Source: Endobugula sp047636495 (GTDB lineage Bacteria > Pseudomonadota > Gammaproteobacteria > Pseudomonadales > Cellvibrionaceae). From it: a DNA stretch of 64,000 nt. Below are positions 45,125 to 54,919 of this stretch, in pieces. Positions within the stretch are counted from its first letter, which is position 1, and each line of letters opens with the position of its first letter. The stretch is taken from positions 39,645-103,644 of the forward strand of contig JBLILH010000010.1 in NCBI GenBank assembly GCA_047636495.1, read 5' to 3'. The notes under the pieces are model-generated. The model was not told where the DNA came from. It did no database searches and saw only the letters and a program-made list of their open reading frames with translations. Made by a program: the position numbers and the translations under genes.

Positions 45125-47944
45125 CTAGCGTTTCTTGTAGGGTTTTCTCGATTTTCCTGGCTCGGCCAATAACGGTTCTTCCGGCCATCGGTGTCTGGGG
45201 TATTTTGCTCGCATATCTTTGGCGACCTCGAAGTACGACGACACCCAAAAATTCGCTAAATCACTGGTCGTTTGGATAGGTCTACGGGCAGGCGATAGCA
45301 GCTCAAACCGCAGCGGTACCTTTCCATAAGCCAGACTCGGCGACTCTAGTTGGCCAAACATTTCTTGCAGCACAATGGATACCGTAGGCCCTTGGTTTTT
45401 ATCATAAATAATATCCACTGTTTTATCGCTAGGGCTGGTGTAACAGGTAGGAGCCTGCTGCTCTAACACTTGTTGTTGCTCCCACGTTAAATTAGCAACG
45501 AGTAGATCATAAATATTTTGCTGCTTTAATGCCGCTAAGCTCGTGATGCGTTCTAGATACGGCATTAGCCAGCTATCGGCCGTTTTCTGTAAGGTTTCAA
45601 GTGATAGTTCTGGAAAACCATCATTAACAGCCGCTAACCACTGCACTCGATCTAACCACTGCTGGCAACGCGATGTCCATTGAAGCAGGCTCACACCTTC
45701 TGTTAATAACAGACCTAGAACACAATCTTGAAACGTCTCTGAAGGAATGTCGCTCAATACTTTTTCAGAGACGGTAATAGAACCATAGCGGGTTTTTTCA
45801 CGTCCAATAATTTTTTGTTTTTTAGCATCTAATTGATAGGTTGATGTTTGCGTGAACTGCTCCGACAAGCTCTCTAGTACTTGCTGTTTATCGATCATTG
45901 CCGCCAAGTAAATTCGGCCTTCGCGCTTTTGCGCATCGCAATCACTCACTATTAACCACTCACTACCCAGCAAGGCATCGTCTTCTGCTAACATCACGCC
46001 TTTACCATTCGCCATCACATAACGGGGAGTGCCTTGACGCTGTTTCGCTAGGCGATCAGGGTAGGCATAGAGTAAACATTGCGGCAAAGACAGTTGCCAG
46101 TCGCTTAACGTCAGCTTGTGGTGTCTTTGTTCCTTCCCTTTATTCTCTGCTTTGCTCTCTGTTTTGTTCTCTGTTTTGTTCTCTGTTTTGTTCTCTGCTT
46201 TATTCCGAACTGATTGAAACAAGCTGATAGATAAGTTGAGTACTTGGTCGACCACGTTACGCTTTAAACGATGGCGTGTCGTCGCCGCTTTTTTATCCGC
46301 CTTATACTCTTGCAGCGCTAAAAACCGTTCGGCAATATCTGTACTGTGTTCGTTGCTGCTTTGGCTACCGTTATGGCTACGACTAAAAATATCTTGCTCG
46401 GTGAGTAACGCGGCCAAATCACAGGCTATGGTTTTTTCTAGTGAGTTTTGGCAGCGTAAGAGCATCGACGCTAAGCGAGGGTGAACACTCAGCTTAGCCG
46501 CCTGCTGACCAAGTTCAGTGAGCGCATTCCCTTCAATTAAGCCTAGTGAAGTCAATAAGCTCACAGCCGTTTGATAATGCCCTAGCGGCGGCGCAGTTAG
46601 CCACGGGGTTGTACGATAATTCGTTTGCCCCCACGCATAAAGCTCTAACACTAAACCGGCCAGCTCGGCGGTAATTATTTCTTCGGGTTGATAATCAATA
46701 AGACTGGACTGCTTAGACGCATTCCACAAACGGATACAATAGCCTTCACGCAAGCGCCCAGCTCGGCCTTTACGCTGTTCTGCCGACGCCTTAGAAATAG
46801 CTACTGTATCCAAGCGTGTCATCCCACTTGAAGGATCATATTGAATACGCTTTTCTAAACCACTATCAATGACCCAGCTGACACCCTCGATCGTTAAACT
46901 GGTTTCAGCAATATTAGTCGTCAATACTACTCGGCGACGCCCTTGCGCATCAGGCTGCAGCGCATGTTCTTGCTGGGCCATACTTAGGCCACCAAATAAC
47001 GGTAAAAAGACGATATGCGTCAGGCTAGAAAAAGCGTCTGCCGCACTCTTCAAACAACGGTTAATATCCGCTTGGCCCGGCAAAAAAATTAATACGTCAT
47101 CGCTCTTAGCGTCGCCAGTACCACCCCTAGCATTAGCGCTATCATCATGAGCAAAGACTTGGCGTAATGCATTCAGCACATGATCACTAAGCCTATAACC
47201 CCCTTTATTGCCATTGGGTTGATGCGTTGGACTGCCAAAATAACTCACATCTACAGGGAACGCTCTACCGGGGCATTGAATAATAGCCGCGCCGCCGTGC
47301 CCTCCTAAACAATCCTGCTCATCACGCGCTTGGCCACTATTCAAATAGGCCGCAATAAACGTGGTATCAATGGTCGCAGACATCACCAAAAGTTTTAGAT
47401 CATCGCGTAATGTTTGCTGTACTTCTAAGGCCAGCATTAACCCCAAGTCTGCCTGTAGTGAGCGCTCATGAAACTCATCAAAAATAATCAGCCCAACACC
47501 CTTAAGCTCAGGATCACTTTGTAAGCGTCGCGTTAGAATGCCTTCTGTCACAATTTCTAATTGGGTGTCTTTGCCAACTTTACGATCATTTTTAACATGG
47601 TAGCCGATTCGCCCACCTACCTTTTCGCCCAATTGGCCAGCGAGAAAATGCGCTATAGACTTTGCCGCTACACGCCTTGGTTCAAGCATAATGATTTTCT
47701 GTGGCGTGTTTGCGTCGTCAACTAACCAAGGGGCATTTAATAAGTCTAAGGGCACCACCGTCGACTTACCTGCGCCCGGCTCGGCTTGTAACACTAGATT
47801 GCTTTGCAGCGCTAATGCTTGCTGAATATCCTTTAGGTAAGCCTCTATCGGTAAAGCACGAGGTAGAGAGCAAGGTAAAGAGTTAGCACGCGCGGTGGCA
47901 ACTGACGGGACTTGAGATGGTTTTGGGGAAGGTGGTTGAGACAC
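45125..47944 (-). CDS. hrpB: ATP-dependent helicase HrpB
   Basis: A 939-residue DEAH-type helicase. Motif I is EPGAGKST near residue 60, motif II is FDEFHER near 155 (DEFH variant, as in HrpB), and SAT motif III is near 190. TTNIAETSLTI and QRKGRAGR (motif VI) are present, with the HrpB C-terminal domain at the end. Role in bacteria unclear (RNA metabolism). Residues ~590-615 hold a low-complexity run of (K/T)ENK units coded by a 12-bp tandem repeat, an insertion in an otherwise normal protein. The start is a Met with PSPKPSQVPS after it. Confidence 0.95.
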   Translation of the reverse strand: MSQPPSPKPSQVPSVATARANSLPCSLPRALPIEAYLKDIQQALALQSNLVLQAEPGAGKSTVVPLDLLNAPWLVDDANTPQKIIMLEPRRVAAKSIAHFLAGQLGEKVGGRIGYHVKNDRKVGKDTQLEIVTEGILTRRLQSDPELKGVGLIIFDEFHERSLQADLGLMLALEVQQTLRDDLKLLVMSATIDTTFIAAYLNSGQARDEQDCLGGHGGAAIIQCPGRAFPVDVSYFGSPTHQPNGNKGGYRLSDHVLNALRQVFAHDDSANARGGTGDAKSDDVLIFLPGQADINRCLKSAADAFSSLTHIVFLPLFGGLSMAQQEHALQPDAQGRRRVVLTTNIAETSLTIEGVSWVIDSGLEKRIQYDPSSGMTRLDTVAISKASAEQRKGRAGRLREGYCIRLWNASKQSSLIDYQPEEIITAELAGLVLELYAWGQTNYRTTPWLTAPPLGHYQTAVSLLTSLGLIEGNALTELGQQAAKLSVHPRLASMLLRCQNSLEKTIACDLAALLTEQDIFSRSHNGSQSSNEHSTDIAERFLALQEYKADKKAATTRHRLKRNVVDQVLNLSISLFQSVRNKAENKTENKTENKTESKAENKGKEQRHHKLTLSDWQLSLPQCLLYAYPDRLAKQRQGTPRYVMANGKGVMLAEDDALLGSEWLIVSDCDAQKREGRIYLAAMIDKQQVLESLSEQFTQTSTYQLDAKKQKIIGREKTRYGSITVSEKVLSDIPSETFQDCVLGLLLTEGVSLLQWTSRCQQWLDRVQWLAAVNDGFPELSLETLQKTADSWLMPYLERITSLAALKQQNIYDLLVANLTWEQQQVLEQQAPTCYTSPSDKTVDIIYDKNQGPTVSIVLQEMFGQLESPSLAYGKVPLRFELLSPARRPIQTTSDLANFWVSSYFEVAKDMRAKYPRHRWPEEPLLAEPGKSRKPYKKR
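46143..46203 (-). repeat. 12-bp tandem repeat inside hrpB
   Basis: Five imperfect copies of TTCTCTGTTTTG (plus-strand reading) in frame encode the ENKTENKTE run. The repeat length is a multiple of three, so copy-number change would not break hrpB. Confidence 0.88.
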
Positions 47945-48154
47945 AAATAAAATCCGCTGAACGTAGAGCCTTATTTTGACATTGATTGGCGTAAAGCGCT
48001 GTAGTTTTTTTTCGTCAACGCCGCCAAAAGACCAAGGATAATAAAATGTCTACTAATCATACCTGCTTCGCAAACTCTACTGATTAGTTTATTATGCCCA
48101 CGCTCGCCGCCACAGAAAACTTCAGCTAAGGCCGCTCACTAAAGACTATTCACT

Positions 48155-49003
48155 ATGTCCACCAACGCCTCACACACTCAGCTTTATACCGATCTTTCTG
48201 GCTATTACGATTTACTCTGTGCTGATATCGACTACCACGCGCAAAGTAATGGCATTCGACGGCTACATCAAATATTCGGTGGCTATAATAACAGTGATCG
48301 TAATGATAGAAGTAGTGATAGGAGTGACCGAAAGACACATCTTGATTTAGGGTGTGGAACAGGCCCACATGTACGTCACTTTATTGATTTTGGCTACCAT
48401 AGTAACGGGCTTGATATTCATCAGCCCATGCTAGACATCGCCACTACTCGATGCCCCGAAGCACACTTTTATTTGCAAGACATGAGTCAATTTACTGTAG
48501 CCGAACCGCTAAATTTGATCACCTGCTTCCTGTATTCCATCCACTACAATCAGGGTATTAAAAAACTAAAAGAATGCATCGCAAGCGTACACCGCGCCTT
48601 AACAACTGATGGTGTTTTTTGTTTTAACGCAGTCGACAAAAATAAAATCGATAATAATTTATGTGTAAAACATACCGTTAATAAAAATGATGCATCTTTT
48701 ACATTTCAGTCAGGCTGGCATTTCAGCGGCCAAGGCGAACAACAATCACTACAACTTAGTATTGAAAAAACCACCATAGTTTCCAATAAAAAAACCGACG
48801 CCAACAATACGACACAAACAAAAGCGAATAATGACACACAGATATGGCACGATGAACATACCATGGTAGCCTTCGATTTTGATCAGCTGGTAGGCCTATT
48901 AACAGCTCACTTCGACGTACACGTTTTTGAGTCCGACTATAAAAAAATCATCCCCTGGGATAAAAAATCTGGCAATGCGATTTTTGTTTGTGTAAAAAAA
49001 TAA
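48155..49003 (+). CDS. SAM-dependent methyltransferase with low-complexity inserts
   Basis: A 282-residue class I methyltransferase: SAM-binding motif I is HLDLGCGTGPHVR near residue 65. The N-terminal YTDLSGYYDLLCADIDY is typical of small-molecule methyltransferases. Two polar low-complexity inserts are unusual: NNSDRNDRSSDRSDRK (about 47-62) just before motif I, and a KKTDANNTTQTKANNDTQ-type run near 210-228. The substrate is not known. It stands alone, diverging from hrpB. Confidence 0.85.
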   Translation: MSTNASHTQLYTDLSGYYDLLCADIDYHAQSNGIRRLHQIFGGYNNSDRNDRSSDRSDRKTHLDLGCGTGPHVRHFIDFGYHSNGLDIHQPMLDIATTRCPEAHFYLQDMSQFTVAEPLNLITCFLYSIHYNQGIKKLKECIASVHRALTTDGVFCFNAVDKNKIDNNLCVKHTVNKNDASFTFQSGWHFSGQGEQQSLQLSIEKTTIVSNKKTDANNTTQTKANNDTQIWHDEHTMVAFDFDQLVGLLTAHFDVHVFESDYKKIIPWDKKSGNAIFVCVKK

Positions 49004-49215
49004 GCGGTATCGGAATATCAATGGCTTTACCCCGCTATTCTAATTACCTTTATTCTTTAATTTTGAACTGTATAGGTATCGCACGTCCGTCATATGCGTG
49101 AATACGTCTTGGCTTGCAAGGTATTGGCGCGGGTATATTCGCTGGCGTAAAGAGTTGACTAGCTGCATTCATATAATATCGGCAATACTCGAATAATAAG
49201 CCAGTCAGATTGACC

Positions 49216-49935
49216 TTACTTATTGCAAACATACACCGAATTAGTCGACTCAACATGTTGAAATGGGTTAAAAAAAGGCACCACGTGAGAGTCAACACGC
49301 GTAAACACCGTTTTCAGTAAAGTTTCAAAACTGGCTTCTGGTAAATTTTGCGACCACATAGCAAACACACCGTTCGGTTTAAGCTGTTCAGCCATGAGCG
49401 CTAAATTTTCAGTGGTATAAAAACTGGCATTAGCAGCGTTTAAAAACTCCGTCGGCGAGTGATCGATATCTAAAAGAATGGCATCAAATTTCTTATCTGC
49501 GTTACTGGGATCAAAACCCGTACTAGCGTCGGTGGCCAGATCAAAGAAACTGCCCAACACATAACGGTTGCGAATATCAGCGTTAAGTATTTTACCGAGG
49601 GGCACGAGCTCATCTTGATGCCAGCCGATGACGGGAGCCAAAGCATCAACGACTAACAGCTCTGAAATTCGCTCATCTTTTAAGGCAGCAACGGCGGTGT
49701 AACCCAAACCCAAGCCACCTACCACCACACTAAGTTTATCGCCCTGCACTGCCGCTAAACCAAGGGTAGCTAGCGCCTCTTCGGCATCAACAAACATACT
49801 CGACATTAAAAATTCGTCGCCCAGCTTCACTTCATAAATATCTCTATCACCAAACACCGGCATACGTCGCCTACGCAGAGAAATCTCACCTAAAGGAGAG
49901 TCTTGGCTATCAATTTCTTCGAACAATGAAGACAT
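49216..49935 (-). CDS. Spermidine-synthase-like methyltransferase-fold protein
   Basis: A 239-residue protein of the spermidine/spermine-synthase superfamily: VVGGLGLGYTAVAAL (nucleotide-type glycine motif) near residue 80, LLVVDALAPVIGWH after it, and AILLDIDHSP near 165. Related proteins in many proteobacteria are annotated only as spermidine-synthase-like. The polyamine-binding residues cannot be confirmed. The ATG at 49935 (AGGA upstream) is preferred over 49965. Confidence 0.78.
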   Translation of the reverse strand: MSSLFEEIDSQDSPLGEISLRRRRMPVFGDRDIYEVKLGDEFLMSSMFVDAEEALATLGLAAVQGDKLSVVVGGLGLGYTAVAALKDERISELLVVDALAPVIGWHQDELVPLGKILNADIRNRYVLGSFFDLATDASTGFDPSNADKKFDAILLDIDHSPTEFLNAANASFYTTENLALMAEQLKPNGVFAMWSQNLPEASFETLLKTVFTRVDSHVVPFFNPFQHVESTNSVYVCNK

Positions 49936-49978
49936 AATGTGATTAATCCTAACGAGTGTAGTCAATAGTTAATGCTCT

Positions 49979-50002
49979 TCCACCTTTCACCTTTCACCTT
50001 TC
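49979..50002. repeat. 7-bp tandem repeat
   Basis: Three copies of CACCTTT in a row, between the TPR gene stop and the spermidine-synthase-like gene start. A short hairpin (50005-50011 with 50017-50023) lies next to it on the TPR side and may help end that transcript, though no U-run follows. Confidence 0.75.
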
Positions 50003-50025
50003 AACTCTCAAAAAAGTTGAGAGGG

Positions 50026-50964
50026 TTATTCGGCGCTTGGGATTGACATCATTTTGTTGGTTAAGCTGCTGAGTTCTTTGAAACACTCGTCGTTGACTAA
50101 GGGTTGCAAGGCGGGGTCTTCGAGAACAGACGCGATATAACTTTCTTCTCTATTAATTGACTCCGCTAAAAAGTGCATGGCTTCATCAAATTGCTCCATC
50201 GCGGTATAAGCACAGGCAAGTTGGTAAAATGCGTGACTGTTTTCTGGGTCTATTTTTAAAATTTGATAGCATAAATTAACCGCCCACTGCGGCTCATTTA
50301 AGTCTAATACTGCATCGGCTTTATAGGCCAGCGCCTCGCAATCATCGGGGCGTAATTTTAAAATGTCATCATAAATTTTAATTTTATTGGCCAATGACGC
50401 ATCCTGTTGAGCGCGCAACCACATGGACTGCACTTCTTGAGTCAGCTCTATTTCTTCACGATTCTCTTCAATGTGCTGTGATTTTTGATGCAGCTGTTTT
50501 TCTATTGTTGCTAGACGCTGCTCGTATTCGTCAATAAGCTTAGATATTTGCTCGTCGGCTAAAGAATGAACCCGCTCTTTAATATCCCTTATTGATGTCC
50601 ACCCCACTAACACTAAAACCGACGTTGCCGCGGCGATCAAATAGAAAAAATAAGTGACTGTATCCGTCGCATAGGCTACGGCACGATCAACAGACTTGTG
50701 CTCTCTATCCAAAATCTGCTGAATAAGTTCGTTTTTAGTGGTCGCTTGATCAGTGCGTAACTGTTTTAATTCATCTAAAACATACCGCTCAATAAACGCC
50801 GAATAGAGTGGTTTATCTAAACGTTCGACAGCTTGCTGTAACTTTTCTTGTAGTTTCTGTTCTTTTTGTTGTTCTTGTGACTCTTCCAGTGTGTCACTTT
50901 GTGCAAAAGCAGAAGCCGAGAACAAGAAATAAAATGAGATAAAAGCGATAAAAATACGAGGCAT
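50026..50964 (-). CDS. TPR-repeat membrane protein
   Basis: A 312-residue protein from the ATG at 50964 (GGAAGAG upstream). The signal peptide ends at SASAFA. A Gln/Glu-rich coiled region follows, then a membrane segment (~105-128: YFFYLIAAATSVLVLVGW), a coiled coil (EQISKLIDEYEQRLATIE), and three or so TPR-like units (~210-290: LRPDDCEALAYKADAVLDL, IDPENSHAFYQLACAY). It probably scaffolds other proteins at the inner membrane. No recognised partner is nearby. Confidence 0.8.
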   Translation of the reverse strand: MPRIFIAFISFYFLFSASAFAQSDTLEESQEQQKEQKLQEKLQQAVERLDKPLYSAFIERYVLDELKQLRTDQATTKNELIQQILDREHKSVDRAVAYATDTVTYFFYLIAAATSVLVLVGWTSIRDIKERVHSLADEQISKLIDEYEQRLATIEKQLHQKSQHIEENREEIELTQEVQSMWLRAQQDASLANKIKIYDDILKLRPDDCEALAYKADAVLDLNEPQWAVNLCYQILKIDPENSHAFYQLACAYTAMEQFDEAMHFLAESINREESYIASVLEDPALQPLVNDECFKELSSLTNKMMSIPSAE

Positions 50965-51091
50965 AATGCTCTTCCGTGTAATGTACTGGTCTAGTGATAC
51001 TTGGTGGTTAATTCGGCACAAAAAAATTCACTGCCACACCATAGTGATGTGTATTGTTTCTATGGCAGCGCTGTTTATGAGCGCGTTTTAA

Positions 51092-51568
51092 TTAACGATA
51101 TTGAGCAGCGGTTATAAATTCGCCAAAGGTCTCGCACCAAATGATAACCGTATTAAATGCCGATAAATCGGTGTCTGGTGGAAGGTTAACCACAAAGTTG
51201 TCAAAGGTTTTTACGTCGCCCACTTGAACCATAGTCGGCTTTAATCGGTTGAAGTCGGCTTCGCTTTCTACAAATTCAGGCGAAAAATACAGCCTATAAT
51301 CGGGGCCCGGAGCAAGCTTGCCCATAAAAGTCACCGCCGTAGCGCTCACCGATACCGTGCCCTCACCCCAGTGCAGCCTATCGCTATCTTTTAGGTCTTT
51401 AATAAATTCTGCACTGTACTCTGCCTGTGCAGCCAATGCCACTACTTCTGACTGGCTCGGTGCAGGCGGCGCAATGAGTATAAGTAAAGTGTAAATACCC
51501 ATACCAAACCCTACTACACCTACAACGCAATGTGTTACTACCAGTAATACCCAGGTACGTATTTTCAT
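51092..51568 (-). CDS. DM13-domain membrane-anchored protein
   Basis: A 158-residue protein: one N-terminal membrane segment (~5-30) and a DM13 domain (LHWGEGTVSVSATAVTFMG, then LAPGPDYRLYFSP, and VIIWCETFGEFITAAQYR at the end). DM13 domains are predicted to have a redox-active Cys, here in the WCETFG motif. The true start is taken as the ATG at 51568, which has GGAG 5 nt upstream. Confidence 0.88.
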   Translation of the reverse strand: MKIRTWVLLVVTHCVVGVVGFGMGIYTLLILIAPPAPSQSEVVALAAQAEYSAEFIKDLKDSDRLHWGEGTVSVSATAVTFMGKLAPGPDYRLYFSPEFVESEADFNRLKPTMVQVGDVKTFDNFVVNLPPDTDLSAFNTVIIWCETFGEFITAAQYR

Positions 51569-51890
51569 TATCACTCCGTTCATGGCTCTACCCTGTTGCT
51601 TTATTCTGCTGTAACACCCACTTACGCTGTGATCGCCGTCATACAAAAGACGAGAAAGCACCTTCCCTATCCCTTAAATCACTGCTACAAACACTATAAA
51701 TGATACTTACTGAAGCTACTGACTTAATCGACTCATTAATTTACCCATTTCGTCATACCGATAACATCCGGTATCTACACGTAAAACAACAGTGGCATAT
51801 TTATTATAGGTTTAGGCTATGCCAGAATGACGCATTTACGTGAGTATTGCGTGAGTTGCGTGGGTTATGCCCAAACTACAGCAGTTTGAT

Positions 51891-52592
51891 TTACCGAGTA
51901 AAGGACTTTACTTCATTGTGGGTTAAATAACGCCACTGACCGACCTCAACATCAAGACAAACATCCCCAATCTGCTCTCGGTGGAGCGACACCACACGAT
52001 TGCCCACGGCAGCAAACATACGCTTTACCTGATGAAACTTGCCTTCGGTGATGGTCAACAGAACTTCTTTGGGTGAAATGACCTGCAATGCAGCAGGTCG
52101 CGTTAATACCTGTTCACCTTGTAACTTCACGCCTGTTACAAAGCAAGACATTACATCTACTGCCATTTCTTCCGACAATGCGGTAGATAAGCCCACACGA
52201 TACACCTTACGGCATTTTTTAGCGGGCACCGTCACTTCAAATGTCCAACGTCCATCATCGGTGACCAACACTAAACCGGTGGTATCTACATCTAAACGTC
52301 CCGCAATATGCAGTTCCGATACTTTATCAACTTTAATATAATTCAACAGCGATGGATACACCTCATCGATATTTGAGCAAACCGTACCCGCAGGTTTATG
52401 CATCAGCATATAGCGAAAGTCGCGCGCCTTTAGCCTAACGCCATTGAGTAACACCGTATTATTTTCATGAACCTGTGTCGATTCATTCCTTGCCACCGCA
52501 TCATTAAGACTCACCGCGCCATCATTAATACACTGAATCGCATCCACTTTTGCGAGATCAGTACTTTTACAAATAAATTTATCAAGGCGCAT
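51891..52592 (-). CDS. rsuA: 16S rRNA pseudouridine synthase RsuA family
   Basis: A 233-residue enzyme with an S4 RNA-binding domain at the N-terminus (MRLDKFICKSTDL) and the RsuA/RluB-type catalytic core (HIAGRLDVDTTGLVLVTDDG, catalytic Asp in GRLD). KFHQVKRMFAAVGN near residue 190 is standard. It probably modifies U516 of 16S rRNA, but a paralogue with another site is possible. The start may instead be four codons upstream. Confidence 0.88.
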   Translation of the reverse strand: MRLDKFICKSTDLAKVDAIQCINDGAVSLNDAVARNESTQVHENNTVLLNGVRLKARDFRYMLMHKPAGTVCSNIDEVYPSLLNYIKVDKVSELHIAGRLDVDTTGLVLVTDDGRWTFEVTVPAKKCRKVYRVGLSTALSEEMAVDVMSCFVTGVKLQGEQVLTRPAALQVISPKEVLLTITEGKFHQVKRMFAAVGNRVVSLHREQIGDVCLDVEVGQWRYLTHNEVKSFTR

Positions 52593-52703
52593 GACGGGCA
52601 ACATTCAAAGTACAAGGAAGGGACGCTAGAAAAGATGGCATTATCCTGAAATCATAGGGATTAGCCGCCAGCAAAAAAAACAAGCTTATGGCATTTTCAT
52701 CTA

Positions 52704-53198
52704 TCAGTAAGCCCCCTGCGAATAGGTTAATTCGTAACTATGAGAATACACCTCAAAAATCAAACCGAATGGATCTTCCACGTAACACATTTTGTAGGGT
52801 TTCTCACCTGGATAGTATTCTCGTATAGGCATTCTTTGCTTTCCGCCATGAGCGACTATTTTTGCTACTAGCCCCTCGATATCTGGGTCTTGGACACAAA
52901 AATGAAATGTGCTGGTTTTCCAGTACTCAAAATCCTTTGGTGTTTCATTGTTTTTAAACTCGAACATTTCAACACCAATTTTGTCTCCCGTGGACATATG
53001 CGCTATTTTAAAAGAACCCCAACCTGCGCCAAACACATCAATACACATCTGCCCTATCGGCGTGTTGGATTCTTCGGTAATCACCGTGGGCTCCATAATG
53101 TGATACCAGCCCATAACATCGCTATAAAATTTTGCTGCCTTCTCTACATCTGGGACAGAGATCCCGATATGAGAAAATGTTCTTGGATAAGTACTCAT
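52704..53198 (-). CDS. VOC/glyoxalase-family protein
   Basis: A 164-residue vicinal-oxygen-chelate protein with two beta-alpha-beta units: FSHIGISVPDVEKAAKFYSD (His metal ligand near residue 10) and FHFCVQDPDIEGL, with EDPFGLIFEVYSH (Glu ligand) near the end. It may act as a lactoylglutathione lyase or dioxygenase; the substrate cannot be read from sequence. The start at 53198 has GAGAGGA upstream. Confidence 0.85.
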   Translation of the reverse strand: MSTYPRTFSHIGISVPDVEKAAKFYSDVMGWYHIMEPTVITEESNTPIGQMCIDVFGAGWGSFKIAHMSTGDKIGVEMFEFKNNETPKDFEYWKTSTFHFCVQDPDIEGLVAKIVAHGGKQRMPIREYYPGEKPYKMCYVEDPFGLIFEVYSHSYELTYSQGAY

Positions 53199-53569
53199 GT
53201 TATTCCTCTCAGTAAATTCTGTTGCTAAAGGCTTAATTGATAAAGCCCCTAGTAAGTGAGCGCCAAGTGATTCCTGGGCCAATATTACATGACGACTAAA
53301 CGAATATTATGTCAGTGGTAAGTCAAGGCTTAACTTACCACTGACTTACCCCTGACTCAAAAAAATTCAACGCGTCTACTCGATACTACCTCTTCGTAAA
53401 TACAGGGCCTACTGGGGTATATTATTGACGTAATGTTGTTTAGATCCGTGTCGGAACATCCTTATTCAGAGCATCTCTATTGTGGGCGCCTTTACGTTAT
53501 ACTGCACCTTACTTTTGTACTGTCTTCTGTACTTTTCTACTTTTCTTATGACAAGCTGTCCGAGTCTAT
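53199..53569. other. Divergent intergenic region with a large hairpin
   Basis: No gene. It holds the promoters of the VOC gene (minus) and the DEAD-box gene (plus). At 53311-53323 and 53333-53345 lies a 13-bp perfect inverted repeat (GTCAGTGGTAAGT), which continues inward with one mismatch. CTGACTTACC is then repeated once more just after it. Confidence 0.7.
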
Positions 53570-54853
53570 ATGCCATTTTCAAATCTTGGGTTATCACCCG
53601 CTATTGTACGAGCTATTAACGAACTGGGTTATACCACCCCTACGCCTATCCAGAAAAAAGCGATTCCCATTATTCTATCGGGGAAAGACCTCATTGCTAC
53701 CGCTCAAACGGGCACCGGTAAAACCGCCGCGTTTGTTCTGCCGATACTAGAAACCTTCAACAATGAGCGGAATAAAGAGCGTAAATTACGCGGCAAGCGC
53801 ATACGTGCGCTTATTCTTGCCCCCACCCGAGAATTATCGATTCAGGTGGCGGCCAATGTGGCTGAGTACAGTAAATACCTACACTTAAGCTCTATGGCGG
53901 TTTATGGTGGTGTAGATGTCGAGCCGCAAAAACAGCGTTTAATTGAAGGCGCAGACATTTTAGTGGCAACACCCGGACGATTACTTGATTTGGCGCATCA
54001 GCGTGCGCTGCATTTTGATGAACTCGAAGTGCTGGTCTTAGATGAAGCCGACAGAATGGTTGATATGGGCTTTAGTAGTGATATCGATAAGATCATTGAT
54101 CGCTTACCCGAAGATCGCCAGAACCTATTGTTTTCGGCGACGATGACCGACGACGTGCGCTCACTCGCCAGTGGTTTTGCTTTTAGCAAAAAGAGCGATG
54201 ACGCCGTTGAGATCAACACTTCACCCAAAGCCACCGCGCCCACTATTAACCAGTGGTTAATCACCATAGATAAAGATACCAAATCTGCATTACTGAGCCA
54301 TTTAATTATCGAAGAGAAGTGGGATCAGGCGCTAATTTTCATCGAGAAAAAACACGGTGCCGCCAAACTCGCCGACCAGCTAGCAAAGCGCGGCATCGAA
54401 GCCGAAGCCATTCATGGTGATAGAAGCCAAGCCATGCGTGAAAAAATTCTAGCCGATTTCAAATCTGGAAAACTCAAATACTTAGTCGCCACCGGCGTCG
54501 CCGCACGCGGTATTGATATTGGCGAACTGAGCCGTGTGGTTAATTACGACTTACCCTTTAAGCCAGAAGAATACATTCACCGCATTGGTCGAACAGGCCG
54601 TGCGGGTGCCACCGGTGAAGCCATCTCTTTTGTGGCCATGGGCGACTTTAAAAACCTATGCGCCATTGAAAGCCGCCTAGACCATGTGATTGAGCGTAAA
54701 GAAATTGCAGGCTTTCCCGTGAGAAAAGTGGTACCTGTGTCGATATTGAATTATGTGCGTAAAAGTAAAGCACCCAAACGTTCATCAAAACGGAAAAATA
54801 CTACCTCTGATAACACCTCAGGCAGTGAAAATCCGTGGGGACGATCCGAATAA
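53570..54853 (+). CDS. DEAD-box RNA helicase (RhlE-like)
   Basis: A 427-residue helicase with the full motif set: Q-motif TPIQKKAIP, motif I AQTGTGKT, Ia PTRELSIQ, GG, TPGRL, DEAD in VLDEADRMVDMGF, SAT, and HRIGRTGRAG. The basic, Ser/Lys-rich C-terminal tail (APKRSSKRK) is typical of RhlE/SrmB-type helicases. Likely role: ribosome assembly or RNA decay at low temperature. Confidence 0.92.
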   Translation: MPFSNLGLSPAIVRAINELGYTTPTPIQKKAIPIILSGKDLIATAQTGTGKTAAFVLPILETFNNERNKERKLRGKRIRALILAPTRELSIQVAANVAEYSKYLHLSSMAVYGGVDVEPQKQRLIEGADILVATPGRLLDLAHQRALHFDELEVLVLDEADRMVDMGFSSDIDKIIDRLPEDRQNLLFSATMTDDVRSLASGFAFSKKSDDAVEINTSPKATAPTINQWLITIDKDTKSALLSHLIIEEKWDQALIFIEKKHGAAKLADQLAKRGIEAEAIHGDRSQAMREKILADFKSGKLKYLVATGVAARGIDIGELSRVVNYDLPFKPEEYIHRIGRTGRAGATGEAISFVAMGDFKNLCAIESRLDHVIERKEIAGFPVRKVVPVSILNYVRKSKAPKRSSKRKNTTSDNTSGSENPWGRSE

Positions 54854-54919
54854 AGTAGGGATCACAGACAAAGAATTGGACCTGTGACTATTTATTTTTC
54901 ACTGCTCAGCTAAGACCCT

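Noticed and set aside
49050..49215. Possible TonB-like C-terminal tail (FTPANIPAPIPCKP ... IQFKIKE) on the minus strand
   Set aside because: The resemblance is faint, there is no N-terminal part, and most of its open frame overlaps the spermidine-synthase-like gene.
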